Below are positions 35,201-46,432 of a stretch of 64,000 bases of DNA, in pieces. The translations under genes and the position numbers were made by a program. This DNA is from Parus major (taxonomy: Eukaryota > Chordata > Aves > Passeriformes > Paridae): positions 37,351,466-37,415,465 of the forward strand of contig NC_031773.1 of NCBI RefSeq assembly GCF_001522545.3. Direction: 5' to 3'. Under the pieces are notes generated by a model that was given only the letters and a program-made list of their open reading frames with translations, did no database searches and was not told where the DNA came from. Position 1 is the first letter of the stretch. Every line of letters starts with the position of its first letter.

Positions 35201-38116
35201 CTGTAAAAGATTTTGGGTTAGTAAACTCACATTAAAGAAGGCTGTTCTTGATGTGAGCTTTGAATTAAAATCCTGGACAACACACTTAAAATAAACATAA
35301 CTGAATAAGGAATAGAATTGCATTTATGGACAATCATTTTAAAGCCTCTGTGGAAGATACTACATTCATACTAACACAATTAGAAACATAAAAAGAAAGC
35401 AGCATCAAAAGGAAACTGCTAAAGAGGATTTAATCAACATGAAATCAATTGTTGGCTTTTATCTGTGGTCATTGTTGGCTTTGTTTTTCTCAAAAAAGCA
35501 ACAAGATGTTTTTCTGTTTGCTCCTGAGATTATCCAATCTGCTTGGGGTTTTTAATAGCTGATTTGATGGAATTTTTCATTCTCTGACGTTATAAGAAGT
35601 TTAAAAGCTGACAAGCCTTTAGAACTCATGATACTGTAAGACCAGTGTAACTAGGCTTGCAGTAGCCATTCCTGAAGGGTCTGACATGTATCACTAGCTG
35701 ACATGACTTCAGTCATAAGGAATTTCCAGACTGCTGTTGCAGTTTATAGAAGCAAGGAATAACCTTGCAAAAATCTGCTTGTAAAAACTATCCCTAAAAC
35801 TGACACACAAAAACCAAATTTCTAATAAAAATATCTGCTCAAGATCTGAAGTTCAGCCAGTAGGAAGAATAAAATATGTCTTCCACAAAATTATATATAA
35901 GACAATCAGGTGTACAAGGCAAAGTAAAATAAAACTTTGAAAAGATATATTTTATGTTCAGATTCCTTTAGCCATCATAATGTACCTCTTTTTGCATGAA
36001 AATGTATGTTGGCACTTCTGCAGCTGGAAACATTAGAAAATGGTAAAACATAGACCATTAAATGTAGTGCTGTTTTTACCAGCTGAGAGAAACACAAATT
36101 CTGAGATATCATCTACCACAGAAAGGTCCTGCTGCATGACAATTTCTCATAAACTCAAGGTTTCACTTTGCCAAGACACTACAATACTTTTGCTGTAGCA
36201 CTGGCTACTCAACTGAGGCTGGATGTCTGAGATTTGTTAGACTAAAAGCCCAGCTGGGATTCATCTTGAAGTCACTTCCATCACTCACACAGGATGTTAG
36301 CTAGGATTATGCTACAGCACTGATTCACAAGGTGTTATGTAGAACAAGAACAGGGCACTAAGCTAAGCAACAAGGACAAAGACCTTTGACAAAGGCAGAG
36401 ACCCTAATAATTTACTAAGGTACCTGTGGGGCAGATGGTTAAATTCTTCATACACACAAGGTCAGAATAAATGTCAAAAACCTCTTATGGCTTTAGGTAG
36501 GCTGGATTGTCTGCCATATCATACAGTAGGCAAAGTATTGATGTCTAAAAGCAGGATTCATCTCTGGTACAACAAGGTGTACAGGAAGTTCTCACAAGAG
36601 CCGTTATACTGATGAGCACTAGGACTAACAAGACTGGTGACTGCAGTTAATCTCATGCCCATGAGAAAAACTATACTATTGCTGATAACCGCTTTTAGAA
36701 CTGTGTCTGTGAATAAATCAAGACTGGCAGATCAAGGACACAAACAGACTTCAACACTTAAGAAAGACTTAATCTCTTTGTTGCAAGCAATAACAGCTTC
36801 TAAGGAATAAAACTGAATGAAATATTTATTCCAATCTTAAGGTATCATCTAGTTAAGACACTTCTGAAGAACAAGAGCTTTTTAGAAGAAGTATTAAAAA
36901 AAATCCCCAAGAATGAAACAACAATAATCTCTCTATAAACAAACCAAAACTGACAAATTTGGTCTCAAAGAATATAGCAGTTGAGATTATGACAGCACAA
37001 ACAGAAACTCAAAATTTCCCTCTTAGAGAAACACAGATTAAAAACTATCTGGCCATGTAAAATGAGAAATGCTAATAAATTGCACTGAACTTTAGGGAAG
37101 TGTGAGATCTGAAATATCCCCGAAATATCTGAAATTCTGTTTTGAAACAGGATTTGTCACCTAGAGCCTAAACTTAAGCAACTTCCTGCAAGCATGAGAA
37201 AAAATAATATTTATCTTATGTTTGCATTGAAACAAACAGTTCTCAAGAACAGCAACAAAGACATTCCTCTTCAGGTATAAAAAGACTATCAATCTCACAG
37301 ACAAGGATTACAACAACACATTTTGAGCAATCAAAGGACTTTCATGGATGACAGTTCAGGTCATCCAGCATTCATCTGTCTAGATATGATCCAACCAAAA
37401 CCAAGGCATTATGGAGACCTCAACATTTTGTACTATGCATTCTACAGTAACTGCAGAAAACACCTCTGTAGAACCTCAGTAAAGGAGAAGTGAAAAATAG
37501 GAAGGTTCTGACTGTGCAAATATGCTATGAAGGTACCCCAAATCCTAACAGGTATCAAGCCTATTCACCTAACTATTTGTTTCTTTTATTCTGAAAGCTA
37601 CAGAAGTAATAGCAGCAAATAAAATAAAAATCTCCAAAAGATAATGAAAGGTCAACATGTAAACAGGAAAAGCTTATCTAACCTATGATTCCTGTACTGC
37701 TGCTGCACAATATCATTTTTAGTAAAGTCCATAATAAACACACATTTTATCAAAGTAATAATGTAGCCCAGTAGCAGCACTTTGTCACTCAAGACAAAGC
37801 AGTAAAATTTTAGCACCCTTCAGTAGCTTATAAGTTTAAGACTTCATATTTTGGATTTTATTTATTTTCTTTCTCAAGAAGACAACATTCTTCACTGAGT
37901 TCTGCTCTTGTCTTAGAATAATCTGGACTCTAGAAAAGCTTATTATAATTTACAAGATCAAAAACCTTCAGGAAGTAGACTGCCATATGAATTAGCATAA
38001 GCTGAACAGCCAGACAGTGCTAAAAATTAGCACTGTTTTAAAACATGTAACTTTGTCAGTCACTTTAAAATCTTATTTAAATTTTATATTAAAAAAATAT
38101 ATAACTTCAGAGTCAC
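35201..38116 (-). other. PPP1R12A: Intron 11
   Basis: AT-rich, no recognised repeats or exons. Confidence 0.85.
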
Positions 38117-38211
38117 CTGTTTTCTTTTTCATCAATATCAGAGGTACTGGCCAGCCGTCTTGGTATTGTAGGTGCAACATATGCAAGTCGAGTTCCTTTT
38201 CCATCTTTCTC
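38117..38211 (-). CDS. PPP1R12A: PPP1R12A exon 11 (95 nt)
   Basis: It encodes EKDGKGTRLAYVAPTIPRR, then LASTSDIDEKEN, ending in two bases (AG). The same two-base ending closes exon 12, so exon 12 can be skipped without frame change. The acceptor is TTTCAG and the donor GTGACT, a rather weak 5' site that fits alternative splicing at the next exon. Confidence 0.96.
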
Positions 38212-39013
38212 CTGAAAGACATAATTTTTTTGTTAATTGTTACTATTATTAATTATTAATATTAACTTGTCTGGAAAATCATCATTATGCCAACTCCAGC
38301 CATATTTATTGTGACCTGATTACACAAATGAGTTTTAAGCTTTAGTTAAATATCATAAAAGACCATACAGGAAAAGGAAACTGCGAATGTTTCCATTCTA
38401 GTGATGATAATGACTTATTTCTCTTTTTCCTGCTTTGCTGAAATACAATTCCAAAAGTGATTCCTGAAAGCAACTGGTTCATTATTTTTATATAATACAG
38501 TACATTATCATTCTTAATATTTAAATTGTATAAACATTTGTATTTCATTCTATGCAACCACAAGTTCTATTTTGTTCAGCTACCTGAACACTTGGTTTAG
38601 TTTAGCCACAGGTTACCGAACCAATTTTCGGAAATAAAAAATCACTACAAAATGAAAGTGAATACAAAAGAGACTTCTATAATTTAGAAGATTCTTTTAG
38701 CATCACTCTCCAAGTGATGCAAAAGCTATCAAATCTCTGATGTCCTCAAACTGTAAAAATTACTACTACCTTTGCAAGTCCTAAAAAGGAATTAAATGCC
38801 AGCATTTAATTATTACCAGAAACTGAACAATTACCAGACACTGAAGGACTATATTACACTTTGAGAGATACTACAAAGAAGCTCTGTAACTTAACAGTAA
38901 TAGTAAAGAACAGATGTGTACTACAATCTGACTTCTATAATACATCATGAACATCTATACTAAGAAATGTATATGGATTCCTCAAAATGTTGTCTCATCC
39001 TGTAAATGATTAC
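38212..39013 (-). other. PPP1R12A: Intron 10
   Basis: Ordinary AT-rich intron; no features seen. Confidence 0.85.
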
Positions 39014-39229
39014 CTTTTCTTTGTTGTCCAGTGAAGAGGAAAGTCTAGGACTTGATGCAGAACGCATAACACCTGCAGAGTCCTTTTCTTTCTGAGCTTC
39101 TTTAGAAGCAGTAATCTCTGCAAGTGCACCATAACTACCAGTTTTCCTAAGACCCAACCTCCATGAAGCAGGAGATTCATCTTTCCTCTCTTCATCTTTG
39201 GGAGAAACCTTGGTTGTAGATGTTGGAAA
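39014..39229 (-). CDS. PPP1R12A: PPP1R12A exon 10 (216 nt)
   Basis: 72 codons, phase 0 to 0: FPTSTTKVSPKDEERKDE, SPASWRLGLRKTGSYGALA, then RSASSPRLSSSLDNKEK. It contains the two 14-3-3/NUAK-type Ser contexts known in mammalian MYPT1 (RKTGS and RSASSP). The acceptor is TTATAG and the donor GTAATC. Confidence 0.97.
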
Positions 39230-39584
39230 CTATAAAACACATGAAAATGAATTTAATTTATTAACTTACGCTATCCGTGGTAATTCATGCTCTTTGCAAA
39301 GATTTGAGAACTGTTTTTAATAATCGTAAGTGCTGAACTCATAGGGAAGTTGGAGTGAGAGGCAACCTATGCACTTTTCTCTTGAATTAGTCAATGAGAT
39401 CAGAAATGTAAGACTGGTCAAGGAATACCACTGCTATAAAGTTAGCTTACAAAAACCCACACTTTGTAATACACGCTGTGAACTTCAGATAATAACTTAG
39501 AAACATGCAAATCCGGTATTAACATTTTGATTAAATATGTTATTTTGCAACCTGTACATAAACCTGTGCACACAAGAACCTCAC
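39230..39584 (-). other. PPP1R12A: Intron between candidate exon 9b and exon 10
   Basis: 355 nt. Nothing beyond splice signals recognised. Confidence 0.7.
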
Positions 39585-39701
39585 CATAGATTTTTCACCC
39601 TTATTGGGCACAAGAACAATGCCAGTTTTGCGCAAGCCCTGCCTCCATGATGCAGGATCTACTGACTCCACGACAGGCATGATAGGAGGAATGAAATCAT
39701 A
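39585..39701 (-). CDS. PPP1R12A: Candidate cassette exon 9b (117 nt), partial duplicate of exon 10
   Basis: Seen: 39 open codons, phase 0 on both sides, with acceptor GGCTTTAG after a strong pyrimidine tract and donor GTGAGG. Translation starts YDFIPPIMPVVESVDPAS and continues SWRQGLRKTGIVLVPNKGE, ending KSM. SWRxGLRKTG also occurs in exon 10 (PASWRLGLRKTGSYG), so this looks like an exon duplicate that has diverged. Inclusion between exons 9 and 10, or use in place of exon 10, keeps the frame. In place of exon 10, the Ser after RKTG would become Ile and the RSASSP segment would be lost; the family literature places NUAK sites there. I do not know this exon from described MYPT1 isoforms. No transcript evidence is available here. 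Confidence 0.62.
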
Positions 39702-41731
39702 CTAAAGCCAATTAAGACAAGACAAAGATGAAGATTGAAAGGAAGGAAAATAGAAACAAAAGGTTGTTTTAACACCCTACAGTTTGTTCCTAGGTTTGCA
39801 ATAAGTAACTCTTCATTACAACACAAAATACCAAAAAAGCAGTAAGACACTTAAAGCCTTAGTAAAAGATTACAACCAAACATAACACAGCATGTTTAGC
39901 TCATTCAGAGACAGTATTACAGCTTGCATAGAAAAGAACAACAAAACCTTTGACCTTACAAGGTCCATGGCCTAAATCCTCACACTATTGATAATAATGG
40001 AAGATTCACACTAGCATACATACCCCTTATCTACTTACCACGGATCATTCACATCCCTCAATCACATCCCATGCTAGTGTAGCTATCCCTCCCAAACTTG
40101 CCTTACCTTCAGTACCTGCAGCCAGAGAGCAGCATTACTAAAAGCAGTGCAGACTGAAGGAAACCTGACTTCTAGCTTAGAATACTGCATCTGCACCCCT
40201 TGGTTTTGCCATCTATGATGTAAAAGCAGAAGTGCAGCTACAGCTTATCACATGCTGCACACCTAAAAAGGCAGGTGCAAGCATAGGTCCAAGATGACAC
40301 ACAGAGTGCTGCTTTACCTTTACTGGTAAAAACAGTTTAAAGCATTTTTGTTTACTGATAGAAGCTGTAACTGCTCCTTTAGATCACAGCTACCTGCTAT
40401 GTTACAAAATAATAATTTTGATATAATGTGCATTTATTTTGTAGCTACAGAAGGCCCTGAGCTTTTTATAATAATAGGAAAATACTTTTAGCCTGCACTT
40501 TTTACCTAGAAGACCAAAATATAAAACATTAATTTCTGCATAACAAAATTAGAAGTGTATTGACGATTTGTAAAAGGTTGTAATTTAGCTTAAAATCAAG
40601 CTTATTTCCTCTCTTATGAAAATATACCCCCATATCATTAAATCTGATCAATTAAATTAAATCTGCATCCATTACATTAAAGTATTTTTTGTAAGATGAA
40701 TCACTATTAGATTCTACTGTGAATGTGGAAGTCTAACCCCAGTAAGCTCCCAGGAGCAAAATACACTTTATACTATTCTCCTAGTACTTTGTCTTTTCTC
40801 TCTACTGTGGCTGCAATTTATCATGGTTACCATTTCTCCTGAACATGCTTTTCAGATGCATAAGTAGATGGTTACATTTTGATGATGATGTATATAGAAA
40901 AGCTGTAATGAATGACAAAAGAAGATTTACTGGCTATCCAGTTTGCTCTGATATTCTACAAGTCTGGCTATGCATTATCTACTGTAATTTTTTTCCGCAA
41001 GCATATCTATCTTGCCAAGTAAAACTGAAGTTCATCCAAATTAACTTTTCCTGTAAAGTTACAAGCTGTAAAAGCTTCCAGCATGCAATAGCTTTGCTAG
41101 GTGTGGATTTGAGCTGTGCATTGAATAAATCATGTGTCACTATTATTTAGCTCTTCCATGAGGTCTTAACCATATTAAAACAGGGATGAGACCCACATAA
41201 CTTTCTGCGTTTTTTTTTTCAGGTATCATTTCTGATTTCTATGCCAAAGCACTAGCTGAATATTTCAAGGGACTCCTGAAAGTCACATAGTCATGCCTGC
41301 CTCCCTTGAATTAAGTGCATCAGAAATACAGGCACAGAAAGACACTACAACTGTAGCTTCTAGAAATTCTGGAGGAGTCTGACATAGAAAAGACTTTCAA
41401 AAGATGAAGTTTAGCTTCAGAAAAAACAAGAACTCCACACACTGTGCAACAGAATTTTCCTTTTTTAGAAGGATTTTACATTCAGCTATTTCATAGTTCA
41501 GTATTTTAGGTCCCTGTTCAGAATTAAAGCCATTGAAATTTTTTTAAAAAATTAACAGTTTCTGGGGAAGATCAGAAAGTATTTTAAGAACCTATGCATA
41601 TTTTTATCAATTCACCAGTTAACCAAATCTACTAACAGTAGAATCAAAAAATATATACTTACATGGAAAAAAAGAAATAGAAAACCATAAGAATACCATA
41701 TCATAGAAAATAAAAAGGTATTTTCTTTTAC
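39702..41731 (-). other. PPP1R12A: Intron 9 up to candidate exon 9b
   Basis: It ends in the transcript with a strong pyrimidine tract before 39701. Otherwise unremarkable. Confidence 0.8.
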
Positions 41732-41853
41732 CTTCTTAACAGGTGATGTAGGTGCCCCTTGGCCACCAGCTACTGAAGGCGCCATGACAGCCACTGATGC
41801 TGATTGTGTACTTGTGGTATTTGCATTATTAGCTGCCAAGGTTTTGGTCTTAT
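41732..41853 (-). CDS. PPP1R12A: PPP1R12A exon 9 (122 nt)
   Basis: It encodes D-KTKTLAANNANTTSTQS, then ASVAVMAPSVAGGQGAPT and SPVKK. This is a low-complexity Ala/Ser/Thr linker. Two entry bases complete Asp, and it leaves in phase 0, so both exon 10 and the 117-nt candidate at 39585 can follow in frame. The acceptor is TTTGCAG and the donor GTAAAA. Confidence 0.95.
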
Positions 41854-42117
41854 CTGCAAAATATTTACAAGATTTTAATCTTCATTTTTCATTCACAACT
41901 TCATCACCTTTACAACACCAAGCTGAATTTCTATCCAACAAATTTGACAGTTAACTTTATGACCAGTATTTTACCATTTATTCCTCAGTGTTCTCTCCCT
42001 TACTCGAAATTTATATCTTGGCTAGGTCCACCTCCTTTTTCTAAAAGGTTGTGCATGTAACAATTTTTTTGTATTGATCAAGTGTTACCACTTAGAGATC
42101 CAGAGACAGAACTACAG

Positions 42118-42275
42118 AGCTATTCAGGTTCCAAGTGACTCAGGAGATCACCTAATTGAACCTTCTGCTCAAAGGAGGGTCAATACTGCCTATGAATCAG
42201 GTTGCTCAGGCTTTAATGAGTCACGTCTTGGAAACCTCTGGAGACAGATTTCAGTCTCCCCACACAGCCTGTATT
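42118..42275 (-). mobile_element. CR1 LINE 3' fragment, minus orientation
   Basis: The text resembles reverse-complement CR1 tails (CTGCTCAAAGGAGGGTC, then GGTTGCTCAGGCTTTAATGAG and CACACAGCCTG). Diverged. Confidence 0.7.
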
Positions 42276-42284
42276 TTAGTAGCT

Positions 42285-42670
42285 GGCTAATGACTATAAA
42301 AACTGTAACAGTAGAAGATATGTTAGCATCTCATCTGATCTCATCAATGCATATAAATATCTCAAAGGCAGGTGTTGAGGATGGTGCCAGACTCTTTTTG
42401 ATGATGTCCAGCAACAGGAGAAGGAGCAACAACATAAACTAAAATACAGACAGTTCCACCTCAACATGAGGAAGAACACCGAGGGTGGCAGAGCACCGGA
42501 AGAGGCCACCCAGAGAGATTGTGGAATCTCCCTCTCTGGAGACATTCAAAACCCACCTGGATGCTTTTGCATGTAACCTGCTTTAGGTCACCCTGCCTTG
42601 GCAGGGGAAGTTGGACTTGATGATTTCCAGAGCTCCCTCCCTACCCTGACTATCTTTTGATTCTGTAATA
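42285..42670 (+). mobile_element. CR1 LINE 3' fragment, plus orientation
   Basis: The text resembles forward CR1 3' ends: AACATGAGGAAGAAC, CTGGAGACATTCAAAACC, TTGGACTTGATGATTTCC and GATTCTGTAA. Less diverged than its inverted neighbour. Confidence 0.85.
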
Positions 42671-45504
42671 GTTAATTCAAATTACAGAAGGCAGGTGCCA
42701 ATTCAAAGTGAAACATTTATTCTCTGATAACTATGCGTGTTTGAGTGCAAAGAAATATTTAACTGTGCAGAGAACTCCATGAGGAATTCTAGTCACCAGA
42801 ATGAGCTGTGGCAGGGACTTGCCCTTCCAGAACGTCAATTTTCCATTTGCTTCATTCCTTCTTTGTCCCTTGATTTTTTTATCTACATTTCACTGTCTAC
42901 CTATCTACTCTCTCCTGCTTTGTTCAAATTCTTTTCTCTGTCCACGGTTTATGAACCTCAACCCTTCTTACACAAATACACAGAAAATGCCATGATTGAT
43001 ATACAACAACTGCTGTCACTGCTTTTGCTGGAGGTTCATAATGTTACACCTTGCTTCTGTTTCACATATTCAAACTGCACATTCTTTGGGCTCAGATGTT
43101 GCCTCCTATTTATTAGAGCAGTATGAAGCAACAAGGGGTTCAATCCCTACTGGTTTTGGCCCTACTGTAAATACATCTTTTCATCTACGTGACCCATACA
43201 GCCTAGAAGTAATTAAATTAGAAAGTATGCAAGGATTTCTTGAAGTGCTCTCACAACTAACATTTAAATTCAACAAAATACTAATCTACAATTAGAAATT
43301 GTGTAATCCATGGTATTGCTGTTACACACTTGTTTTAGTTATGGACATAGCTGAATAGGTGTTTTGAATGTTAGTTATGCAGTAAACAAATACAAATATA
43401 AACAGCTTACATGACCAATGGCACTTAATAGAAAGTTCTTTTTTAAACACAAGTGAAAAAAAGTGGTGGTAAAATTCTTGGTGATAAAAAGCTGAACAAG
43501 GCAATGTGGGACTGACAGTATGATTTGAGATGATGCACAGGCAGATCTGATAGAAATTTTTAGGTAATACATCTTTAAAATATACAGTAAAAGTTATCAG
43601 AAGGGAGAAGAATGGATTTTTTCACAACTGTATTCTTAAATTATTTCTAGAACTATAAGAACATAGTTGTATGCATGACTGAGCTGATACTGACTAATTA
43701 AAAAAATAAGTATGTCAAAAAAACTAAGTTACAAAATCTGAACTGATGAAAATTTTATTTTTTATCTTGTTTCCCTGTCCTTTGCAAGAAGCTACTTTCA
43801 TATTCATATTTCCCTTCTTGGTCTTACAGACAGAAGTGCATTTATTTTTTTAACCTATATTCGCACGTAACCAATGAAACAAAAATATAGGAAAACATTT
43901 TAATTATCCTAAAATATTAGAAATCACCATTTCCAGTGCTTCAGAATACTGAAGAGCATTAAAATATTTCACAACCAGAATGCTCCTTATAATAATAGGA
44001 TTTTTCATTAGAAAAATCTTTCACTACCTTAAGCTGAATAATGGTAAAAAAAGGGAAAGTAAAATCTTGGAATTTAAAGAGATGTATCTCTACAGGGAAA
44101 AGCTCAAAGTGTATCTTGCCAAATAAAGTATGATAAAGCCTTGTTGATATTAAAACCCCCAAAGTTTACATAAATTAATTCTTGTGTCACAGTCAAATTT
44201 TCCTGGCACAAACTACTGGCAATGAAGAGAACACAGTTACCAGAGTCATAAAGTTCAGCAGACATTACAGTCAGCTCAGAGACAGAGAAATTACTACATG
44301 TTATATATTATAAGTAGTTTGAGTTTAGCAAAGCTCAGTAAATAATGGATGCAAGTACTCTAAGGTAAAAGACTAATGACAAAGATTGCCAGACACTTTT
44401 TTTTAGCACAATACTGAAATGCTGGATTGTTTCAAACTACAAAAAAACCCCAACAAATTAAACCATAATAGAACATTTGGTTTTGTAAGTTATTTTTACT
44501 TCTATCTACATTAAATGCTTATGATAGATTGGCTAGCTTTAAAATACCTTCACAGTCTTATCTTTCCAGGTGAAGAAATTAGAATCTATTAAAATGAAAA
44601 CTGACAGCTCACCAAAAAGTGTTACTTATTTTAAAAAGTTCAAGTACAAAATATTAACAAGCTATTTCTAATGTCATCCATATCTATGTGTTGTACTGCT
44701 GCATCACAATTCTAATATTCTTTACTAGGATTGAACATACATCTTTAAACACTTATTGCAAGACACTTGTTTTCTGGTTTAAAAGGAAAAGGTAATATGA
44801 TGTTCTTGTATCGGTACTTGCTGCTCTGATAATTGTCCAAGAAAAAAACAACCCACTAATTCCATTTCTCAAGAGAGAAACAGAGTAATATGCATACAAC
44901 TTTGCATACAATGCAAAACTTTTCAAAGAATAAGTCTCTTGAACTTAAGTTACATATGAAGCAACAGTTATTATTAAAATAATACCTTTAGAAGTTTATC
45001 CCAGTACACACAGAAAATATATGCATGACTACTTAATGAATAGCTGAACCAGATTAATTAATAATTACCTCAAGATGATAAGAACAAATGAGAATGTCTG
45101 CAATTTTGCTGATCCAATCTCTATACCAGTTTCACAAGCAAATACTGCTAAGGAGTCTTCCTCTCTAATTTGATCTTCTAACTTTTTCAATGTTTCTGAC
45201 ATGCTATATCAGGCTTATATTATTTTATCTATCTAATTAAAAGCATCAATTTGTTAAGCAGCCAATCAAGTAAGCTGGTTAATAGCTTTAACCTAAGTAG
45301 CTACCAGTAAAGAGAGCCATTTGATATGTCTGTTATAACTTGACTTTAGACATATATAAACTTACTTTAAAATAACAGGAGACACTTAGTGAAATACAGA
45401 AAAATAAGTGAAATGTAACATACTTAACTCTGTATCGTGTGATATTAAATAAGTAAATTTATAAAGTAAATATTTAATGAAAGGCAATGCTCCAAATAAC
45501 ATAC

Positions 45505-45662
45505 CTGTCTCTGCTTCAGATTCTGAGTCATCATCCTCTTCCTCCTCACTAGAACAACTGGACTCATCCTTCTTTCCTTCTTCTTCTTCATCTGCTTTCT
45601 CTTGCTCCAGAGACTCTATGCTAGATGCATTCTTTTCTTGCTCCATAATCAGTGTCTCCTTA
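45505..45662 (-). CDS. PPP1R12A: PPP1R12A exon 8 (158 nt), acidic patch
   Basis: It encodes NKETLIMEQEKNASSIES, then a Glu/Asp/Ser-rich stretch (DEEEEGKKDESSCSSEEEE, DDDSESEAET). The family has this acidic cluster after the ankyrin repeats. The acceptor is CTCAG and the donor GTATGT. It leaves with one base of the next Asp codon. Confidence 0.96.
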
Positions 45663-45788
45663 CTGAGTTTGAAAAGAGAAGTATTTATTACGTACTGAAG
45701 AGTTTACTAAAGCCTGTTAAGTAGGACTTTGTGACAGCTTGTAAAGTCATCTTTTTAAAGACTTCATAATTTTCCTATTTTTACTTAC

Positions 45789-45877
45789 TTTTTAAATGTT
45801 TTCTGTGTCTGATTATTATCCATGTTGGCTGTGGATTCAATTAGGGGAGACTTCTTCTCACGTTTTTCACTATGAAG
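45789..45877 (-). CDS. PPP1R12A: PPP1R12A exon 7 (89 nt)
   Basis: It encodes LHSEKREKKSPLIESTANMD and NNQTQKTFK, a Lys-rich linker right after the ankyrin domain. Phase 0 in, 2 out. The acceptor GAAG is weak-looking (AAG), while the donor is GTAAGT. Intron 7, to exon 8, is only 126 nt. Confidence 0.93.
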
Positions 45878-46357
45878 CTTCAAAACACAGAATGGTGCAG
45901 TTTAATTGTTAGAATGGCAGCAGTATGACAAAACTACAAATGGAGAGGAATCTCTAAATATTACAAACACTAGAATGCGTATAAACTTTCAAAGTAAGAA
46001 TGTTCAAATCCCTAAAAATCTTAGAAACTGTTATTCCAAGTAAGATGCTCATTGTTGATGCTTCAGATCATAAAATACCCACCGGACAAGACAAGTTGTA
46101 GATCGCCTTTTTTCTTCAAGGCTTTTTTGGTCACCTTAGGTGACCAAGTAAGGGCATAAAAAACCTTTTGAGATGACTGTGGCATCACCTGAATCGATGC
46201 CCTCAATTTAAAATTTGTTTTTAATCTGTATGCTGCCCTGAGTTGGATAACAATTATATGTACAATAAAATGTAACATATATATGTATGTATGTATTTAT
46301 GCATGTACGTACGTATGTGTGTGTATGTGTGTATATATATATATGAACAAGGCCTAC
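45878..46357 (-). other. PPP1R12A: Intron 6
   Basis: Short intron dominated by the microsatellite at 46277-46344 behind the exon 6 donor. Confidence 0.85.
46277..46344. repeat. Compound TA/TATG/TG microsatellite
   Basis: ATATATATG, GTAT units, GTACGT units, GTGT runs and (TA)n in succession; CA/TA-rich in the transcript. Confidence 0.95.
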
Positions 46358-46432
46358 CAGATTCTGCTTCTTTTGTAACTCTTCTAAATATCCTAGAATA
46401 TCTTCATCTGCCACATCAAATGCTGTCTGACC
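46358..46432 (-). CDS. PPP1R12A: PPP1R12A exon 6 (75 nt), last ankyrin repeat
   Basis: 25 codons, phase 0 to 0: GQTAFDVADEDILGYLEEL then QKKQNL. This closes the ankyrin domain that wraps PP1. The acceptor is TCTCCAG and the donor GTAGGC. A TA/CA-type microsatellite starts only about 13 nt downstream of the donor in the transcript direction. Confidence 0.96.

Larger units (their letters stand above)
41854..45504 (-). other. PPP1R12A: Intron 8
   Basis: It contains two oppositely oriented CR1 pieces near 42118-42670; the rest is AT-rich. Confidence 0.85.

Noticed and set aside
40845..41150. 101-residue plus-strand open frame in intron 9
   Set aside because: No homology recognised and no promoter or splice context.
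42737..43126. 129-residue plus-strand open frame next to CR1
   Set aside because: Low-complexity hydrophobic translation, no family signature.
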